Origin: Puffinus mauretanicus
Lineage: Eukaryota > Chordata > Aves > Procellariiformes > Procellariidae
NCBI GenBank assembly: GCA_023333565.1
Contig: JAJKFH010003599.1
Coordinates: forward strand, 62,001 to 126,000
Length of the DNA stretch: 64,000 nt
Direction: 5' to 3'
A program made the translations under genes and the position numbers. The notes under the pieces are model-generated. The model searched no databases. It was not told the DNA's origin and worked only from the letters and a program-made list of their open reading frames with translations. Below, in pieces: positions 62,589-64,000 of the stretch; position 1 is the stretch's first letter; the number at the start of each line of letters is the position of its first letter.

Positions 62589-63187
62589 TGTCGTGGTTTA
62601 ACCCCAGCCAGCAACTAAGCCCCACACAGCCGCTTGCTCACTCCCCCCCGGTGGGATGGGGGAGAGAATCGGAAGGGTAAAAGTGAGAAAACTTGTGGGT
62701 TGAGATAAAGACAGTTTTATAGGGAAAGCAAAAGCCGCGCATGCAAGCAAAGCAAAACAAGGAATTCATTCACCACTTCCCATCGGCAGGCATCTCCATG
62801 TTCAGCCATCTCCAGGAAAGCAGGGCTCCATCATGTCTAATGGTGACTTGGGAAGACAAACGCCATCACTGCAAATGTCCCCCGCTTCCTTCTTCTTCTC
62901 CCAGCTCTATATGCTGAGCATGACGCCATATGATATGGAATATCCCTTTGGTCAGTTGGGGTCAGCTGTCCTGGTTGTGTCCCCTCCCAATTTCTTGTGC
63001 ACCCCCAGCCTGCTCGCTGGTGGGGTGGGGTGAGGAGCAGAAAAGGCCTTGACTCTGTGTAAGCCCTGCTCAGCCGTAACGAAAACATCCCTGTGTTGTC
63101 AACACTGTTTCCAGCACAAATCCAAAACGTAGCCTCATACTAGCTACTGTGAAGAAAATTAATTCTATCCCAGCAAAAACCAGCACA
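62589..63187 (-). mobile_element. Solo LTR, avian endogenous retrovirus (copy 3)
   Basis: On the plus strand it starts TGTCGTGGTTTAACCCC and ends AAAAACCAGCACA, i.e. it is oriented on the minus strand, between perfect 5-bp duplications GTATC (62584-62588 and 63188-63192). It closely resembles copy 1 over most of its length, sharing for example AAGTGAGAAAACTTGTGGGT and AAGGAATTCATTCACC. It retains a short segment (GATAAAGACAG) that copy 1 lacks. In its own sense the TATA region is degraded to CATATAGAGC (62904-62913) and the polyadenylation signal reads ATAAAA (62715-62720). No retroviral coding region flanks it. Confidence 0.88.
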
Positions 63188-63192
63188 GTATC

Positions 63193-64000
63193 TCAGATAC
63201 TACTGCTGATAACTGAGCTTGAATTTTCAATAGCTGGTACTTCTCTGATGTGATGATACCAAACTAGACCACTGAGAACCCTCTAAAGATAAAGCATTAA
63301 AAGTGTAGCCTTCTGAGGTTAGGCATATTGTGGTGTCATCTGGCATTTTCTGCCATTGCAGAAGCCCCTGCAGAGTCCTTCCAACACTTCCCAAGAGAAT
63401 AAGTAGTTTAGAGGCATTACCTACAATCTAGCTTACACCTTTTTCACTGCATTGAGGGAACTGACCCTTTGACATGCACATACTAGTGATAGGTATTATG
63501 TAGGCTTATTCTAAGCCACTTTTCCTTTTCTCTTGGGTTTATGATGTACTTTGTCCTTTTTTCTTGTTGCTTTGGTGAAATAATACCAAGCTTCTGTCTT
63601 AACATTTCCCAAATAAATCCTAACTCAAATACAAAAATTCAGTGTAATCAGTTGATTGTTTTAACCCATGTTCATCATTCATTATTTTTAAGTACCTTAG
63701 ATAAGATTTATAGGATCAGTAGCCTGGTGAGGAGGGGATTGAAGAGTCATGTCATCCCTAGATCAAGTTGTTTGTGACATGAAATTGGCAAAGCAATACC
63801 TTTGTCATGATAAGTACTTCATGACATGCACCTTTAAATAGACTGCATGTGCCTAAAGCAGATGATTAGCAACCTTTCATTTACCCTTAGTTTTACTTTT
63901 TTTGTTGTAAAAGGAAGAGGAGGAGGTTGAAGGTGATGAAGATGAAAGGATCCTTTGAGGTTAAGGAAGGCACTGAAGATCAGGAGGGAGGCTTCCCAGA
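63193..64000. other. Non-coding unique sequence, 3' edge of window
   Basis: No exon or repeat is recognised. The last 100 bases carry a purine-rich run (GGAAGAGGAGGAGGTTGAAG, then GATGAAGATGAAAGG) that would encode Glu/Asp-rich peptide in one frame, as in acidic-tract exons. It is too short and too low in complexity to call. Confidence 0.5.

Noticed and set aside
63901..63960. Acidic-tract coding exon at the right edge
   Set aside because: Low-complexity GA-rich DNA at the window end, too short to separate from a purine-rich simple repeat.
1..64000. CRISPR arrays, operons, ribosome binding sites, prokaryotic or phage systems
   Set aside because: No regularly spaced repeats, no dense single-strand coding, and the mobile elements are vertebrate CR1 and retroviral LTRs.

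Overview
This window is non-coding vertebrate nuclear DNA, almost certainly from a bird. The bird call rests on two sequence observations. One is a 5'-truncated CR1 (chicken-repeat-1-like) LINE at about 61.1-61.65 kb that ends in the diagnostic ATTCTATG tandem octamer and has no poly-A tail. The other is three copies of an avian-type retroviral LTR family (TGTCCTGGTTTCAGC...GTTAAACCACGACA). A few very old tRNA-derived SINE (MIR-like) fragments fit an amniote background. No protein-coding exon, tRNA, rRNA, CRISPR array or prokaryotic feature could be supported. The open reading frames are short (longest 179 codons), start at arbitrary ATGs, cover both strands and carry no recognisable domain. 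The window therefore reads as a gene desert or the inside of a very long intron.

Layout. 0-12 kb: unique sequence with a small CpG-rich patch at 0.43-0.70 kb, a 25-base G run at 1.44 kb, MIR-like relics at about 2.1 and 7.55 kb and an A24-(TA)n tract at 7.0 kb. 12-31 kb: AT-rich unique sequence with an A-rich low-complexity tract (12.86 kb), a motif-dense AT-rich block (15.06-15.33 kb), a well-preserved minus-strand MIR-like copy (17.79-17.87 kb) and a 9-bp triplet repeat (25.5 kb). 31-36 kb: the most suggestive regulatory stretch, with a CpG cluster containing a NotI site (31.4-31.7 kb), a CpG-retaining block (33.3-33.75 kb), a homeodomain/TCF-motif-rich AT block (34.9-35.06 kb) and another CpG cluster next to a G13 run (35.5-35.75 kb). 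36-50 kb: mostly featureless unique sequence with a 12-bp perfect hairpin fused to a triplicated 20-mer (41.15-41.24 kb) and a CpG cluster followed by a TATAAA (41.65-41.88 kb). 50-64 kb: mobile-element-rich, with three solo LTRs (50.16-50.73 minus, 54.45-55.0 plus, 62.59-63.19 minus), each flanked by a 5-bp target-site duplication (ATATA, ACATC, GTATC; one is separated from the element by an uncertain 2-bp boundary), and the CR1 fragment.

What works together: nothing here forms a gene cluster. The LTRs share one architecture (TG...CA ends, a TATA-like box on the U3 side in two copies, an ATTAAA/ATAAAA signal, a conserved 3' segment). They fall into two subfamilies that share their ends but differ in the middle. 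Regulatory interpretations of CpG-rich or motif-rich blocks are inference from base composition and motifs and need cross-species alignment.
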